A stretch of 64,000 nt of DNA from Bradyrhizobium sp. WD16. Lineage in GTDB: Bacteria; Pseudomonadota; Alphaproteobacteria; Rhizobiales; Xanthobacteraceae. Position 1 is the stretch's first letter; each line of letters starts with the position of its first letter. The notes below the pieces were generated by a model. It saw only the letters and a list, made by a program, of their open reading frames with translations. It did no database searches and was not told the origin of the DNA. Shown piece after piece: positions 1 through 9,665 of the stretch. The stretch is taken from the NCBI RefSeq assembly GCF_024181725.1, contig NZ_CP028908.1:2646001-2710000 (forward strand), in the 5' to 3' direction. The translations under genes were made by a program, and so were the position numbers.

Positions 1-254
1 GCGGACGGTGCTTGTCGGCCGCCTGCGAGCCGACATTGGCCTGCACGGCGCAGTAACGGAAATTTCAAAAAGTGATGGGAAACGAAGCTTCTCCTTATGG
101 AGCGAGTTCTTCGGACGCGCCGGTACGGTTCCGCAGGACGGCGTGGCAAAGTCGGCGCGGCCGCGCGACGGTGGAACAATCCCGTTTCATCGGGAGTCAT
201 GCCGAATTGGCGACATGCGCGTATCGCCTGGTCAACGTCGTTGGAATGATCTCT
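1..254. other. No gene recognised at left window edge
   Basis: Several overlapping frames are open, but none gives a recognisable protein. This is the sequence downstream of the RES toxin gene, which is on the minus strand. A gene truncated by the window edge cannot be excluded. Confidence 0.4.
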
Positions 255-926
255 CTATTTCGACAGTCCGCGGACGTCGATCAGGCGCGAAGTCGCCAGC
301 ACCGTAATTTCGAAATGGTCTGTCTGCACGATGTCGGTAATATTGCGCGGGCGGTGCGCAACAACGTTGAGTCCTGTCCGGCGTCTGAGGCTGTCGTAGA
401 GCAGTCCCGCGCCACCTGCCGCGCGGACCGCCTCGCCAAGCTTCTGCGAGGCGTCATAGCTGTCGCTGGCGTAGATCTCGGGGCGCGTGATCTGCTGGCC
501 TCTGATGTCGAGATAGTCGCCTGACAATGTCGCGGCATACGCCCTGTAGGTCCGGGTCATCGAGGTTGCGTTGCGAGCGACCGTCTCGCGCCGCAGGTGG
601 TGACCGACTTCGGCAGCTGCAGTCCGGATATCGTCGGCGGCGTACCAGGCACCGAGGTCGGGACCATTGAATCGCATCCCACCGGGAGCGACATGCAGGA
701 AGGCCGCCATGACGATGCTGGCATTAGGGGTGCCATACACCCATTCGGTCTGCGGAAGCCGATCGATGCGATCGGCTACGAGCCGATCGTTAGTCCAGCC
801 GACCAGATCCATCACGGCCGCAAGATCGGCCGCGGTCGCAACCGTATCGAACAGCCCGATGGGAGGGAATTGCGACGGGATCAGACGATGAGCAGGTTGT
901 GGCGAGGGTGCGAAAGCGTTCGTCAC
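255..926 (-). CDS. RES-domain toxin of a RES/Xre toxin-antitoxin pair
   Basis: This encodes about 223 residues starting at a GTG that overlaps the antitoxin stop as GTGA (926-923). Translation from GTG gives MTNAFAPSPQPAHRL at the N-terminus. RES signatures are visible: an Arg in GMRFNGPDLGAWYAADD, a Glu in TAAAEVGHH about 20 residues later, and a Ser in LLYDSLRRR near the C-terminus. Characterised RES toxins such as MbcT degrade NAD+ and act in the cytoplasm; that activity is family knowledge, not shown here. The upstream partner is a Xre-type antitoxin translated first, the usual order for this TA family. A longer open frame to 1118 exists, but it would overlap the whole antitoxin C-terminus and begins with Arg-rich sequence typical of a shadow frame. 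Confidence 0.85.
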   Translation of the reverse strand: MTNAFAPSPQPAHRLIPSQFPPIGLFDTVATAADLAAVMDLVGWTNDRLVADRIDRLPQTEWVYGTPNASIVMAAFLHVAPGGMRFNGPDLGAWYAADDIRTAAAEVGHHLRRETVARNATSMTRTYRAYAATLSGDYLDIRGQQITRPEIYASDSYDASQKLGEAVRAAGGAGLLYDSLRRRTGLNVVAHRPRNITDIVQTDHFEITVLATSRLIDVRGLSK

Positions 927-1444
927 CGGAAGACAATTTCCGCGTCTTCGTAAGGTGCGAACGCCTCGTCGATGATGTTCGGCTGCATGTAGAGACCGCC
1001 TCGCGCGCCGTCGAGGAAACGGCGCACCGTGAGCAACCCATCCTGGGAGCCGCTGGTGACGAGGTCGAGCGGCGGTCGCCCGCCGAACACGACGGCATTG
1101 TGCGGCTTTCGCAGCCACTCGACGCCAAGCTGCTCCGTCGGAAACAGAATCCCGAGGCCCTGATGAATCCCCAGCACCGCCGAGATGCGCGTGAGGACAT
1201 CAACGCCGAAGGTGAAGGCGCCGTGCTCGCGCGCCTGCTTGCACCAGTTGTGATACGTGGATCGAGAGGGGTACCCGAGGACCAGAAGACGCTGCTCTTC
1301 GGTCAACCCCCACAGATCGGCAATGGCGAGAAAAGTTCGCAAGGCGGGAGCGCTGAGCCGCCTTCGATTGGCCGGCGCAAAGCGTGAATTGTCGAGGCGC
1401 AGGGGCCCTTTTGCCGCTTCAGAAGGGCGCGGTTCGTTTAGCAT
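923..1444 (-). CDS. Xre-type antitoxin (MbcA/ParS/Xre family)
   Basis: The protein has about 173 residues. ATG 1444 is chosen because AAGGTG sits about six bases upstream; GTG 1453 and TTG 1480 are in-frame alternatives, and the TTG would lie inside the promoter. The N-terminal half has an Xre-like helix-turn-helix segment (LRTFLAIADLWGLTEEQRLLVLGYPSRST). The C-terminal half carries the antitoxin toxin-binding region (ISAVLGIHQGLGILFPT, then WLRKPHNAVVFGGRPPLDLV), which is diagnostic of partners of RES toxins. It neutralises the downstream RES toxin and should repress the shared promoter. The stop overlaps the toxin GTG start, implying translational coupling. Confidence 0.85.
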   Translation of the reverse strand: MLNEPRPSEAAKGPLRLDNSRFAPANRRRLSAPALRTFLAIADLWGLTEEQRLLVLGYPSRSTYHNWCKQAREHGAFTFGVDVLTRISAVLGIHQGLGILFPTEQLGVEWLRKPHNAVVFGGRPPLDLVTSGSQDGLLTVRRFLDGARGGLYMQPNIIDEAFAPYEDAEIVFR

Positions 1445-1468
1445 GCGGCTCACCTTTTGTCGGATATA

Positions 1469-1497
1469 AACATAGTCCAAATATGGACAAAATGCAA
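1469..1497 (-). promoter_or_regulatory. Promoter with embedded operator for the Xre-RES operon
   Basis: On the minus strand a -35 element TTGCAT (1497-1492) is followed by exactly 17 bases and a -10 element TATGTT (1474-1469). The spacer contains the inverted repeat GTCCA-N4-TGGAC (1475-1488). An operator between -35 and -10 fits autorepression by the Xre antitoxin. The sequence match is direct; the regulator is inferred. Confidence 0.65.
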
Positions 1498-1609
1498 TCC
1501 TGACCGTGCACCTCTTTCTTGGATATCGGCTGCTTGCCGGTTGCAGACGATCCTTCCGGACGCCGTTCGCGCCTTTGAGCAGATTGACAGGAGAACTAAA
1601 GCGAATAAT

Positions 1610-1627
1610 GTAATGTTATAACGTTAC
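1610..1627 (+). promoter_or_regulatory. Zur-like operator
   Basis: An 18-bp near-perfect palindrome, GTAATGTTATAACGTTAC with one mismatched pair, lies 68 bp upstream of the COG0523 GTPase start. It resembles the GTTATAAC-type boxes bound by Zur in alphaproteobacteria. This predicts induction of the downstream gene in zinc starvation. Confidence 0.7.
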
Positions 1628-1695
1628 GGTCTCCGGCTGAGACGTGCCTCTCCGCCGTTCTCGTCGTATCCCGTTGAAAAGGCGCTTCGATCTCC

Positions 1696-2901
1696 ATGGA
1701 AAAACTCCCTGTCACCGTCTTGTCCGGCTTCCTCGGGGCTGGAAAGACAACTTTGCTGAACCACGTCCTGAACAACCGGCACGGGCTGAAGGTGGCGGTG
1801 ATCGTCAACGACATGAGCGAGGTGAACATCGATGCGGATCTGGTTCGCGATGGCGGTGCGAACCTGTCCCGGACCGATGAGAAGCTTGTCGAGATGACGA
1901 ATGGTTGCATCTGCTGCACGCTGCGCGACGATCTCCTGAAGGAGGTGCGCGGTCTCGCCGAGAATGGGCGCTTCGACTATCTGCTGATCGAGTCGACAGG
2001 CATCTCGGAGCCGCTCCCGGTCGCGGCGACCTTCGATTTCCGCACGGAAGACGGCGAGAGCCTCTCGGACGTGGCGCGTCTCGACACCATGGTCACCGTG
2101 GTCGACGCCGTGAACCTGCTGAAGGACTATTCGTCGACCGACTATCTGGAACAACGCGGCGAGGCGCTGGAGAACGATAGCCGCACGCTGGTCGATCTCC
2201 TCGTCGAGCAGATCGAGTTCGCCGACGTGATCGTTCTCAACAAGGTCGATGACGCCGCGCCCGAGCAACGCGAGGCGGCGCGAAAGATCATCCGCGCGCT
2301 CAATCCGGAAGCGGATCTCATCGAAGCCAATCACAGCCAAGTCGCTTTCGATCGCGTTCTCGACACCGGCCGATTCGACTTCGTGAAGGCCCAGCAGCAT
2401 CCGCTCTGGTACAAGGAGCTCTACGGTTTTGCGGATCATGTACCGGAGATCGAGGAGTATGGTGTGACAAACTTCGTCTATCGCGCTCGCAGGCCGTTCG
2501 ATCCTGCCAAGTTCGACAGGTTCGTCAAGGAGCCATGGCCCGGTGTCATTCGTGCCAAGGGACACTTCTGGCTGGCGACGCGCCCGCAATGGCTTGGCGA
2601 GATCAGCCAGGCCGGTTCGATCACCCGCACCCAGGCTCTTGGCTTCTGGTGGGCGAGCGTGCCTGCGGAACGTTGGCCGGATGATCCGTTCTGGCGAAAA
2701 AGGCTGCGTACGAACTGGAACGACGTCTATGGCGATCGCCGCCAGGAAATCGTGTTCATCGGCACCGGCATGGACGAGGGCTCGCTCCGCGCCCGCCTTG
2801 ACGCGTGCCTAGTGCCGGGGAAACCCGGCATGAACACCACAGAATGGGCGAAGCTTGCAGATCCGTTCCCGATCTGGCAGCGGGCGGACGAAGCAGCTTA
2901 G
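1696..2901 (+). CDS. COG0523 (CobW/ZigA/YciC-type) metal-chaperone GTPase
   Basis: A 401-residue G3E P-loop GTPase. Walker A is GFLGAGKTT (residues about 11-19). The family metal motif CxCC is present as GCICC (about 73-77). ESTGISEP and NKVD are the further nucleotide-binding motifs. The C-terminal CobW_C domain includes the GHFWLATRP segment. Members deliver zinc to client enzymes or salvage it under zinc limitation. The Zur-like box immediately upstream supports the zinc branch rather than the cobalamin (CobW) or nitrile hydratase branches. It is the ZigA-like long form of about 400 residues. Its client cannot be named from the neighbourhood. Confidence 0.88.
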   Translation: MEKLPVTVLSGFLGAGKTTLLNHVLNNRHGLKVAVIVNDMSEVNIDADLVRDGGANLSRTDEKLVEMTNGCICCTLRDDLLKEVRGLAENGRFDYLLIESTGISEPLPVAATFDFRTEDGESLSDVARLDTMVTVVDAVNLLKDYSSTDYLEQRGEALENDSRTLVDLLVEQIEFADVIVLNKVDDAAPEQREAARKIIRALNPEADLIEANHSQVAFDRVLDTGRFDFVKAQQHPLWYKELYGFADHVPEIEEYGVTNFVYRARRPFDPAKFDRFVKEPWPGVIRAKGHFWLATRPQWLGEISQAGSITRTQALGFWWASVPAERWPDDPFWRKRLRTNWNDVYGDRRQEIVFIGTGMDEGSLRARLDACLVPGKPGMNTTEWAKLADPFPIWQRADEAA

Positions 2902-2912
2902 ACGCACGCCAC

Positions 2913-3122
2913 GTGGAAAACGTCGTTCGATTAATTTCGAAGTCCGAACTCGAACGCGAGCGCCTCATCCGCGAGGCGCGCGCGATCTACGACAGTATAT
3001 TCCCACCGGCCCCGACGGCCGGCGAGCAAATCAGTGGTTGCCCCGAACGGGCAATCACCTACGTAGCGAGCGGCTCTCTTCTCAATCCCAGCTCAGCGCA
3101 CCGCCGTTCTGATACTCGATGA
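2913..3122 (+). CDS. Small hypothetical protein
   Basis: A possible 69-residue product starting at GTG 2913, ten bases after the GTPase stop. The first half is a charged helix ([21 protein letters not shown]), which looks like real coding sequence. The 3' end overlaps the convergent nrdB end by about 40 bp. No domain is recognised. It could be translated with the upstream GTPase. Low certainty because of size and start codon. Confidence 0.45.
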   Translation: MENVVRLISKSELERERLIREARAIYDSIFPPAPTAGEQISGCPERAITYVASGSLLNPSSAHRRSDTR

Positions 3123-4236
3123 CGCGGGTTTCGAAGAAGTTCTTCTCCTTCTTCAAGTCCATCGCCTCCGACATCCACGGGAACGGATTCTCGGCCTCGG
3201 CGAACACAGGCGCTACGCCGATCTGCGCGCAACGCCGGTTGGCGATGAAGTGCATATACTGCTCGCACAGGGCGGCATTGAGCCCCAGGAAGCCGCGCGG
3301 CATCGTATCCCGACCATAGGCGGATTCGAGTTCGGCCGCGTCACGGATCATGCCACGCACCTCGTCCTGGAACGCCGGCGTCCACAGATGCGAATTCTCG
3401 ATCTTGATTTGGTTGATCACGTCGATGCCGAAGTTGAGATGGATGCTCTCGTCGCGCAGGATGTACTGATACTGCTCGGCGATGCCGACCATCTTGTTGC
3501 GACGGCCGAGCGACAGGATCTGCGCAAAGCCGGTGTAGAACCACATACCTTCGAACACGACGTAGAAGGCGACGAGATCGCGCAGGAATGCCTGATCGCT
3601 CTCGAGGGTTCCGGTCTTGAAGGACGGATCGTCCAGATGCTGCGTGTGCTTGAGCGCCCAAGCCGCCTTGTCGGTGATCGACGGCACCTCGCGGTACATG
3701 TTGAACAACTCACCCTCGTCCAGGCCAAGGCTTTCGACGATGTACTGGAAGGTGTGGGTGTGGACCGCCTCCTCGAATGCCTGCCGTAGCAGATATTGCC
3801 GGCATTCCGGGTTGGTGAGGTGACGGTAGATCGCCAGCACGATGTTGTTGGCGACCAGCGATTCGGAAGCCGCGAAGAAGCCGAGATTGCGCTTGATCGC
3901 GCGCCGCTCGTCCTCCGTCAGGCCATCCGGCGACTTCCACAAGGCGATGTCGGCCTGCATCGAGACTTCGGTCGGCATCCAGTGATTGTTGCAGCCGGAG
4001 AGATACTTCTCCCAAGCCCATTTGTACTTCAGCGGCAGCAGCTGGTTGACGTCGGCGCGGCAGCTGATCATCCGCTTCTCGTCGACGGAGACACGGCGAC
4101 CGGCGCGATCGATCGCACCGAGGCCGGTCGGGTCGGCCGGCTCGAGCTTGAGCTGGATCTGCGGGCGCAGCGCGGTGGCGAGGATCGGAGCGAGGGGGGC
4201 AGCCCCCGTGGTTTCAGTGTCGGACCAATCGAGCAT
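3082..4236 (-). CDS. nrdB: Ribonucleoside-diphosphate reductase small subunit, subclass Ic-like (Phe at the radical site)
   Basis: R2 subunit of about 384 residues. ATG 4236 (MLDWSD) has GAGGAG six bases upstream; ATG 4242 is an alternative. The metal ligands read E125 (AASESL), E156 and H159 (EEAVHTHTF), E229 (VFEGMW), E263 and H266 (RDESIH). The position of the radical tyrosine in E. coli R2, four residues after the first His ligand, is F163 here, and the first ligand is Glu rather than Asp. Both match the Chlamydia-type subclass Ic enzymes, which use a Mn/Fe cofactor instead of a tyrosyl radical. With NrdA it reduces ribonucleotides for DNA synthesis. It follows nrdA by about 10 bp and shares its cobalamin riboswitch. 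Confidence 0.93.
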   Translation of the reverse strand: MLDWSDTETTGAAPLAPILATALRPQIQLKLEPADPTGLGAIDRAGRRVSVDEKRMISCRADVNQLLPLKYKWAWEKYLSGCNNHWMPTEVSMQADIALWKSPDGLTEDERRAIKRNLGFFAASESLVANNIVLAIYRHLTNPECRQYLLRQAFEEAVHTHTFQYIVESLGLDEGELFNMYREVPSITDKAAWALKHTQHLDDPSFKTGTLESDQAFLRDLVAFYVVFEGMWFYTGFAQILSLGRRNKMVGIAEQYQYILRDESIHLNFGIDVINQIKIENSHLWTPAFQDEVRGMIRDAAELESAYGRDTMPRGFLGLNAALCEQYMHFIANRRCAQIGVAPVFAEAENPFPWMSEAMDLKKEKNFFETRVIEYQNGGALSWD

Positions 4237-4246
4237 CGTCATCTCC

Positions 4247-7150
4247 TCACTGGCACGCTTCGCATTCGGGATCGTCAATCCGGCACGCCTTGATTCCGTC
4301 CAGGTCCGGTGCCGCAGCAGTCGGGATCATGATCGGAGCGTGCGACATCGCCACCGAGGTCGACACCGCATTGAGCTTGCCATCGGTGCCCTTCAGTGTC
4401 GATTTCTCGACATGCGTGGCGCTGCGGGAGCGCAGGTAATAGGTAGTCTTCAAGCCGCGCCGCCAGGCCAGCCGGTAGAGGGCATCGAGCATCTTGCCGG
4501 AGGGATTGGCGATGTAGAGGTTGAGCGACTGTGACTGGTCGATCCACTTCTGCCGGCGCGCGGCAGCCTCGATCAGCCAGGCGCTGTCGATCTCGAACGA
4601 GGTCGCATAAAGCGCCTTGAGATCGTTCGGAACACGCTCGATCTGGCCGACGCTGCCGTCGAAATATTTGAGGTCGGAGACCATCACCTCATCCCACAGT
4701 CCCCTCGCCTTCAGATCGCGCACGAGGAATTCATTCACGACGGTGAAGTCGCCAGACATGTTCGATTTGACGAACAAGTTCTGGTAGTTCGGCTCGATCG
4801 ATTGCGAGACGCCGCAGATGTTGGAGATCGTCGCGGTCGGCGCGATCGCCATCACGTTCGAATTGCGCATTCCGCTTGCTGTGAGCTTCTTGCGCAAGCG
4901 GTCCCAATCGAGCGTCGAGGAACGGTCCACGTCGAGCCCACCGCGGGCGTCGGCGAGCAGCTGGATGGAATCGATCGGCAAGACGCCCTTTGACCACAGC
5001 GAACCCTCAAAACTCGGATAGCGCCCGCGCTCCGCGGCGAGATCGGACGACGCCTCGACCGCGTGGAACGAGATCGCTTCCATGCTGAGGTCGGCGAAAG
5101 CCACCGCTGCATCGGACGCAACTGGGATGCGCTGGACTTGAAGCGCCTCCTGGAAGCCCATTAGGCCAAGTCCGATCGGCCGGTGACGCATGTTGGAGCG
5201 GCGCGCCTCCGGGATCGTGTAGAAATTGATGTCGATGACGTTATCGAGCATTCGGACCGCAGTCGTCACCGTCCGCCTCAGCTTGGCCTGGTCGAGGCCG
5301 TCAGGCCCGACATGGCTGAGCATGTTGACGGAGCCGAGATTGCAGACCGCGACCTCATCGGCCGAGGTGTTCAGCGTGATCTCGGTGCAGAGGTTGGAGG
5401 AATGGACCACACCCATGTGACGCTGCGGCGAACGCAGGTTGCAGGGGTCCTTGAAGGTGATCCAGGGATGGCCGGTCTCGAACAGCATGGTCAGCATGCG
5501 GCGCCAGAGGTCGGTCGCGCGCACAGTCTTGAAGATACGCATGCCGCCGGCTCTCGCCTTGGCTTCATAGGCCTCGTAGGCTGCCTTGAATGCCTCGCCG
5601 TACAGATCGTGCAAATCGGGCGTCTCGTCAGGCGAGAACAGCGTCCATTCTCTGTCGGAATCGATGCGCTGCATGAACAGGTCCGGCACCCAGTTGGCGG
5701 TGTTCATGTCATGAGTGCGGCGGCGGTCGTCGCCGGTGTTCTTGCGCAGGTCGAGGAATTCCTCGATGTCGACGTGCCAGGTCTCGAGGTAGGCACAAAC
5801 CGCGCCCTTGCGCTTGCCGCCCTGGTTGACGGCGATCGCGGTGTCGTTGGCGACCTTCAGGAACGGAATGATGCCCTGGCTTTCGCCGTTGGTGCCCTTG
5901 ATGTGCGCGCCGAGGCCGCGGACCGGCGTCCAGTCGTTGCCGAGGCCACCGGAATACTTTGCGAGCAGCGCATTATCCTTGATCGACTTGAAGATGCCGT
6001 CGAGGTCGTCCGAAACGGTGGTGAGGAAGCAGGACGACAATTGCGGGCGCAGCGTACCCGAATTGAACAGCGTCGGCGTCGAGGCCATGAAATCGAACGA
6101 CGACAGGAGATCGTAGAATTCGATCGCCTTGGCTTCGCGGTCGATTTCGCGCACCGCCAGCCCCATCGCCACGCGCATGAAGAAGGCTTGCGGCAATTCG
6201 ATCCGCTTGCCGTGAACGTGCAGGAAGTAGCGATCGTAGAGCGTCTGGAGGCCGAGGAATTGGAAGTTCAGGTCGCGCTCGGGCTTCAGAGCGGCCGAGA
6301 TCCTGCTGAGATCGAAGCGGGCCAGTTCGGGATCGAGCAGTTCGGCGGCGATGCCGGTCTTCACATAGGCCGGGAAATAGTCGGCATAGCGCGTCGCCAT
6401 ATCGGCCTGCGAGGCGGATGTCGGCATGCCGTGGACGTAGGACAGCACCTCGCCGCGCAGCTTGTCCAGCAGCAGACGTGCACTGACATAGGTGTAGTTT
6501 GGCTCCTGCTCGACCAGCGTGCGCGCGGCCATGATCGATGCCAGCGTCAGCTCGTCCTGGCTGATGCCGTCGTAGAGATTACGAGTGGTCTCGGCGAGCA
6601 CGGGAGCCGCAGAGACACCGTCAAGGCTGGCGCAGGCTTCGCCGATGATCAGCGCGAGCTGCTTGGTGTCGAGACCGACGCGCGAACCGTCGGCCAACGT
6701 GACGTGCAGGGCTGGCGTGGCGGCAGGCGCCGGCTGTGCGGCCGCTTCCTCGGCGCGCTGGCGCGACCGCTCTTCGCGGTACAGCACATAGGCGCGCGCG
6801 ACCTTGTGGTTCTCGCTGCGCATCAAGGCGAGTTCGACCTGGTCCTGGACGTCCTCGATATGGAAGGTGCGCCCCTCGCCTGCACGTCGCATCAGGGTTG
6901 CGACGACCTCGGCCACCAATTGCTCGACGCTCTCATGGAAGCGGCGCGACGCAGCGGCGCTCGAGCCCTCCACCGCGAGGAAAGCCTTGGTCATCGCCAC
7001 CGCAATCTTCGCGGAGTCGAACGGCGTGACCTTGCCGTTGCGTCGGATGATCTGCATGGCAGGCTCGCTGGGAACGGCAGCAAGCGATTCCGGACGCAAC
7101 TGGATAATGGGAGCGGAGGTGGCCTCCGCGTGGTGCAGGTTTGAAGACAT
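4247..7150 (-). CDS. nrdA: Ribonucleoside-diphosphate reductase large subunit
   Basis: Catalytic subunit of about 967 residues from ATG 7150. An ATP-cone starts near residue 32 ([14 protein letters not shown]), and a second cone-like segment follows at about 149 ([16 protein letters not shown]). Multiple cones are common in subclass Ic partners. The active site shows the reducing cysteine in PQLSSCFL and the NLCTEI motif with the thiyl-radical cysteine, and the C-terminus ends CEACQ, the CxxC shuttle for thioredoxin. It precedes nrdB in one operon under a cobalamin riboswitch. A longer frame to 7237 would start inside the riboswitch expression region and is not preferred. Confidence 0.94.
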   Translation of the reverse strand: MSSNLHHAEATSAPIIQLRPESLAAVPSEPAMQIIRRNGKVTPFDSAKIAVAMTKAFLAVEGSSAAASRRFHESVEQLVAEVVATLMRRAGEGRTFHIEDVQDQVELALMRSENHKVARAYVLYREERSRQRAEEAAAQPAPAATPALHVTLADGSRVGLDTKQLALIIGEACASLDGVSAAPVLAETTRNLYDGISQDELTLASIMAARTLVEQEPNYTYVSARLLLDKLRGEVLSYVHGMPTSASQADMATRYADYFPAYVKTGIAAELLDPELARFDLSRISAALKPERDLNFQFLGLQTLYDRYFLHVHGKRIELPQAFFMRVAMGLAVREIDREAKAIEFYDLLSSFDFMASTPTLFNSGTLRPQLSSCFLTTVSDDLDGIFKSIKDNALLAKYSGGLGNDWTPVRGLGAHIKGTNGESQGIIPFLKVANDTAIAVNQGGKRKGAVCAYLETWHVDIEEFLDLRKNTGDDRRRTHDMNTANWVPDLFMQRIDSDREWTLFSPDETPDLHDLYGEAFKAAYEAYEAKARAGGMRIFKTVRATDLWRRMLTMLFETGHPWITFKDPCNLRSPQRHMGVVHSSNLCTEITLNTSADEVAVCNLGSVNMLSHVGPDGLDQAKLRRTVTTAVRMLDNVIDINFYTIPEARRSNMRHRPIGLGLMGFQEALQVQRIPVASDAAVAFADLSMEAISFHAVEASSDLAAERGRYPSFEGSLWSKGVLPIDSIQLLADARGGLDVDRSSTLDWDRLRKKLTASGMRNSNVMAIAPTATISNICGVSQSIEPNYQNLFVKSNMSGDFTVVNEFLVRDLKARGLWDEVMVSDLKYFDGSVGQIERVPNDLKALYATSFEIDSAWLIEAAARRQKWIDQSQSLNLYIANPSGKMLDALYRLAWRRGLKTTYYLRSRSATHVEKSTLKGTDGKLNAVSTSVAMSHAPIMIPTAAAPDLDGIKACRIDDPECEACQ

Positions 7151-7249
7151 CAAGGGCCCCGTGATGCGCGCGTTGTGTTTGAGCGGGGCAAAGGAGGACG
7201 CTGCAGAAGCGCCGACGAGAGAATGCCGACGGCGCATGCAAGCGACCGC

Positions 7250-7445
7250 CGGGACACCCCGCCCGTGGACGTTCAGTTTGTCGCGGCAGGTCTCCTGGCT
7301 CGCAGGTCGTCGCTCGCTTCCTGTCTTCCCGGCGCCTTAAGCCAGTGACATTCGTTCGGAAACAGCTCGCTGCTGACAGTTGCGGGGGCAGCGCCGGAAT
7401 TCCGCGCCTTCGCACGGTTCACCGGCTTCCCTCTTAGCCACTAAA
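7250..7445 (-). ncRNA. Cobalamin riboswitch
   Basis: On the minus strand the leader of nrdA contains, in order, GGGAAGCCGGTGAA, GCTGCCCCCGCAACTGT (revcomp of about 7375-7393), CACTGG, CCGGGAAG, and the B12 box AGCCAGGAGACCTGCC (revcomp of 7285-7300). These are the conserved core blocks of adenosylcobalamin riboswitches in their correct order. It should switch off nrdAB when B12 is plentiful. A B12-dependent class II reductase elsewhere in the genome would explain that logic, but none is in this window. Confidence 0.93.
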
Positions 7446-7610
7446 TCTTGCGATCCAGCGGAACCGTGACGTCCATATATGGTGATATTCGCGATGAAGT
7501 GTCAACGATTCGTTAAGGGTCTAAGATCCCTTTCCCTGTGGAATGCGGGGGGTCCCTGCCGGCCTAGACTAGATGCTTTCGAGACGACTCGATGTCGGCT
7601 GTTCCGAGAC

Positions 7611-8030
7611 ATGTCGGCCGTTTATCAGGTCGTTAAGGAACACGCTGGTGCAAGGCTCAGGGACACTCCGATGCCGCGGCATCTTTGCCTTGCTGAGCAC
7701 CCGGGAGGCTTGCAGACGATTCATGCGGAATACGAGCGCTTCATCGACGAACTTCGATCAGTAACCGCCGATCTGTCGTACGGCCCGGCCACGGTCGCTG
7801 CCGGAATAGGGGCAACGGTCGAGCGCCTTCGCGGGATTGCGAGGCGCGCCACCATGTTGCTCACCAAGTTCGACGATGTCGAGCTCTTCTTCCGGCCTGT
7901 GACGCTGCAGGCCGTCTGCGAACACATCGATTCGCTGCGCGCGCCCACGCTCCGTCCCCCGCCGCCATCACCGCGCGGGGTCTACCAAAAACACCATGGC
8001 CGCTCCGGTATCGCTCCGAAGCGGCCATAA
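7611..8030 (+). CDS. Hypothetical protein, uncertain
   Basis: An open frame of about 139 residues from ATG 7611, divergent from the nrdA leader. The middle part (AEYERFIDELRSVTADL, then VERLRGIARRATMLL) has a plausible helical composition, but no family is recognised. The last 25 residues run across an inverted repeat around 7995-8028, so the true end may differ. A start further upstream at 7479 is also open. It could be non-coding. Confidence 0.35.
   Translation: MSAVYQVVKEHAGARLRDTPMPRHLCLAEHPGGLQTIHAEYERFIDELRSVTADLSYGPATVAAGIGATVERLRGIARRATMLLTKFDDVELFFRPVTLQAVCEHIDSLRAPTLRPPPPSPRGVYQKHHGRSGIAPKRP
7994..8028. repeat. Inverted repeat, possible terminator
   Basis: ATGGCCGCT and AGCGGCCAT form a strong stem with a roughly 17-base loop. 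There is no T-run, so intrinsic termination is uncertain. Confidence 0.45.
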
Positions 8031-8084
8031 CGTGTGAGCGGTTCTTGCTTGCCTCAGCGGCTTCGACGGTTAGGCCGTCGCACC

Positions 8085-8177
8085 TACGGATCGAGCTCGG
8101 TGTCCCAGTAGAGATAGTCGAGCCAGCTGTCGTGCAGGTAGTTCGGCGGGAACAGCCGGCCGTTGCGATGGAGCTGG
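8085..8177 (-). pseudogene. Duplicated 3' end of the HNH endonuclease gene
   Basis: These 93 bp match 10769-10861, the last 30 codons and stop of the complete HNH gene, with only three differences, all synonymous third-position changes (Asp, Phe and Leu codons). Homology stops sharply at the GAGCTGG end. It is a fragment with no start. Together with the intact gene it brackets the MBL-fold and amidohydrolase genes as direct repeats. Confidence 0.85.
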
Positions 8178-8250
8178 GCGCATGTCGACGTTCAGGGGGT
8201 CAGAAGCGAGTCGATGCCCGGAACGGAGCGCCGACACGCTGCTGAGTGTT

Positions 8251-9264
8251 TCACACGACCATCAGGTCCTTTGCGACGATGATCTTGCCCTTGAAGTATT
8301 TCGCCGCCGGCTCGCGCCAGACGTCGTCCGTGATGCTGTCGAGCGGGGGCGTGAGATGCGACAGGACCAGCGTTTTGACGCCCGCTTCCTGCGCGATACG
8401 ACCGACGTCCTCCGACGGCGTGTGGTCGGCCTTCATATGCGCCATGAAGGCGTCGAACTTGACCGGCCGCCCCTTGGCGATCGCTTCTTTGATGTAATTC
8501 TCGACGGCTGGAACATACATGGTCTCGTGCACGAGCACGTCGGCGCCCTTGGCCATGACCGCGACAGCTTCCAGCGGCACAGTGTCGCCGGAAAAGGCGA
8601 TCGAACGATCCTTGAAATCGAACCGATAGCCGAGCGCCGGCTTCACCGGCGGATGCTGGACGACCACCGAAGAGACCTTGACGTTATCGTCCTGCGTCAC
8701 CGGGCCGGCGCTGGAGATTTCCTTCACATCGACCGCAGTGAGCGGCTTCATGTTGAAGTCCTCAGCCCAGAAATCGACCGTCTGCTTGTAGGCGCGCAGG
8801 AAGTCCTCGGTCATCTGCTTGAGCGGCGGCGGACCGAAGGCGCGAATGTCGAGCGGCAGACCCTGGATCCAGCCGACGACCAGCAGCGGACCGTATTCGA
8901 TATTGTGGTCGGGGTGCTGATGGGTGATGAAGATAGACCGGAGCGCACTGAACGGGATGCCGGTGCGTGCGTATTGATCCGTGACCCCCATGCCGCAATC
9001 GACCACATAGGCCGAACCGTTGCTGACCATGACGTGCGAGGTCATCTGCCGCGAGCGGCCGGGCACCGGGCCTGCGCCGGTCCCGAGCAGCACCAGCTTG
9101 GTGCCCTTGGCGTCTTTCAGTGCGGCCTGGGCCTGTTGTGGCGTCCAGTGCGTGGCGGCCGTCTTTGCGGCCGCCGGCGAGGCCGCGCTCAAGGCCGGAG
9201 CGGCGGCGAGCCCGGCAAGGACATGACGGCGCGAAAGCCCAAGCAGGCGCGAAGTGTCGGTCAT
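8251..9264 (-). CDS. Secreted metallo-beta-lactamase-fold hydrolase (RNase Z/arylsulfatase-like)
   Basis: About 337 residues from ATG 9264, which has GAGGGGGAG just upstream. The N-terminus has a twin-arginine signal (LGLSRRHVLAG) followed by an Ala-rich segment, so export by Tat is likely. The zinc motif reads THQHPDHN (HxHxDH), followed by a later SGDT with the bridging Asp and a C-terminal LSHLTPP histidine. The fold and overall layout resemble tRNase Z-like and cyclic-nucleotide or sulfatase-type MBL proteins; the substrate is unknown. It lies with the downstream-strand amidohydrolase inside the segment bounded by the duplicated HNH 3' ends. Confidence 0.82.
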   Translation of the reverse strand: MTDTSRLLGLSRRHVLAGLAAAPALSAASPAAAKTAATHWTPQQAQAALKDAKGTKLVLLGTGAGPVPGRSRQMTSHVMVSNGSAYVVDCGMGVTDQYARTGIPFSALRSIFITHQHPDHNIEYGPLLVVGWIQGLPLDIRAFGPPPLKQMTEDFLRAYKQTVDFWAEDFNMKPLTAVDVKEISSAGPVTQDDNVKVSSVVVQHPPVKPALGYRFDFKDRSIAFSGDTVPLEAVAVMAKGADVLVHETMYVPAVENYIKEAIAKGRPVKFDAFMAHMKADHTPSEDVGRIAQEAGVKTLVLSHLTPPLDSITDDVWREPAAKYFKGKIIVAKDLMVV

Positions 9265-9665
9265 GGTCTCCCCCTCTCGGAAGCCAGGTGTCCACCGTCG
9301 TCCCTGCGCCAATCGTTCGAAGAGGCGCGACGAGGCCGACATTCTCGATCCGCTGCGGACACGCCGGTTCTAGTTACGCGGTTCGCACGAGCGTTGCAAC
9401 GTCACCGAAGGTCAATAAATTCGCGAGCGGCCTCTGCTGTACCGTCATCGCTCTTGAGGTGGCACTAAACTGCCTGGCCCCGAGTGATCATGAACAAGAG
9501 ATTAAGCGCTGGCGGCAACATCGAGCGTCCATGGCGAGCGCGATGGGAGGGGGCGGGCGTGCTGGTGCCGGCCCGCGTTCCGATCGGCCCCATCTGCGCA
9601 TTGCCCGCCTCATCAAGCGCGTGGCGCCGAGCTACGGCGTGCGGTGATTAATGAGCGAGGCGCGG
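9265..9665. other. Intergenic, nothing recognised
   Basis: About 400 bases between two minus-strand genes. No convincing ORF, repeat or RNA was seen. It should contain the promoter of the MBL-fold gene. Confidence 0.5.

Noticed and set aside
5183..7144. 653-residue open frame on the plus strand opposite nrdA
   Set aside because: Antisense to a clear ribonucleotide reductase. Its His/Asp/Val-rich composition is typical of a high-GC shadow frame and no domain is recognisable.
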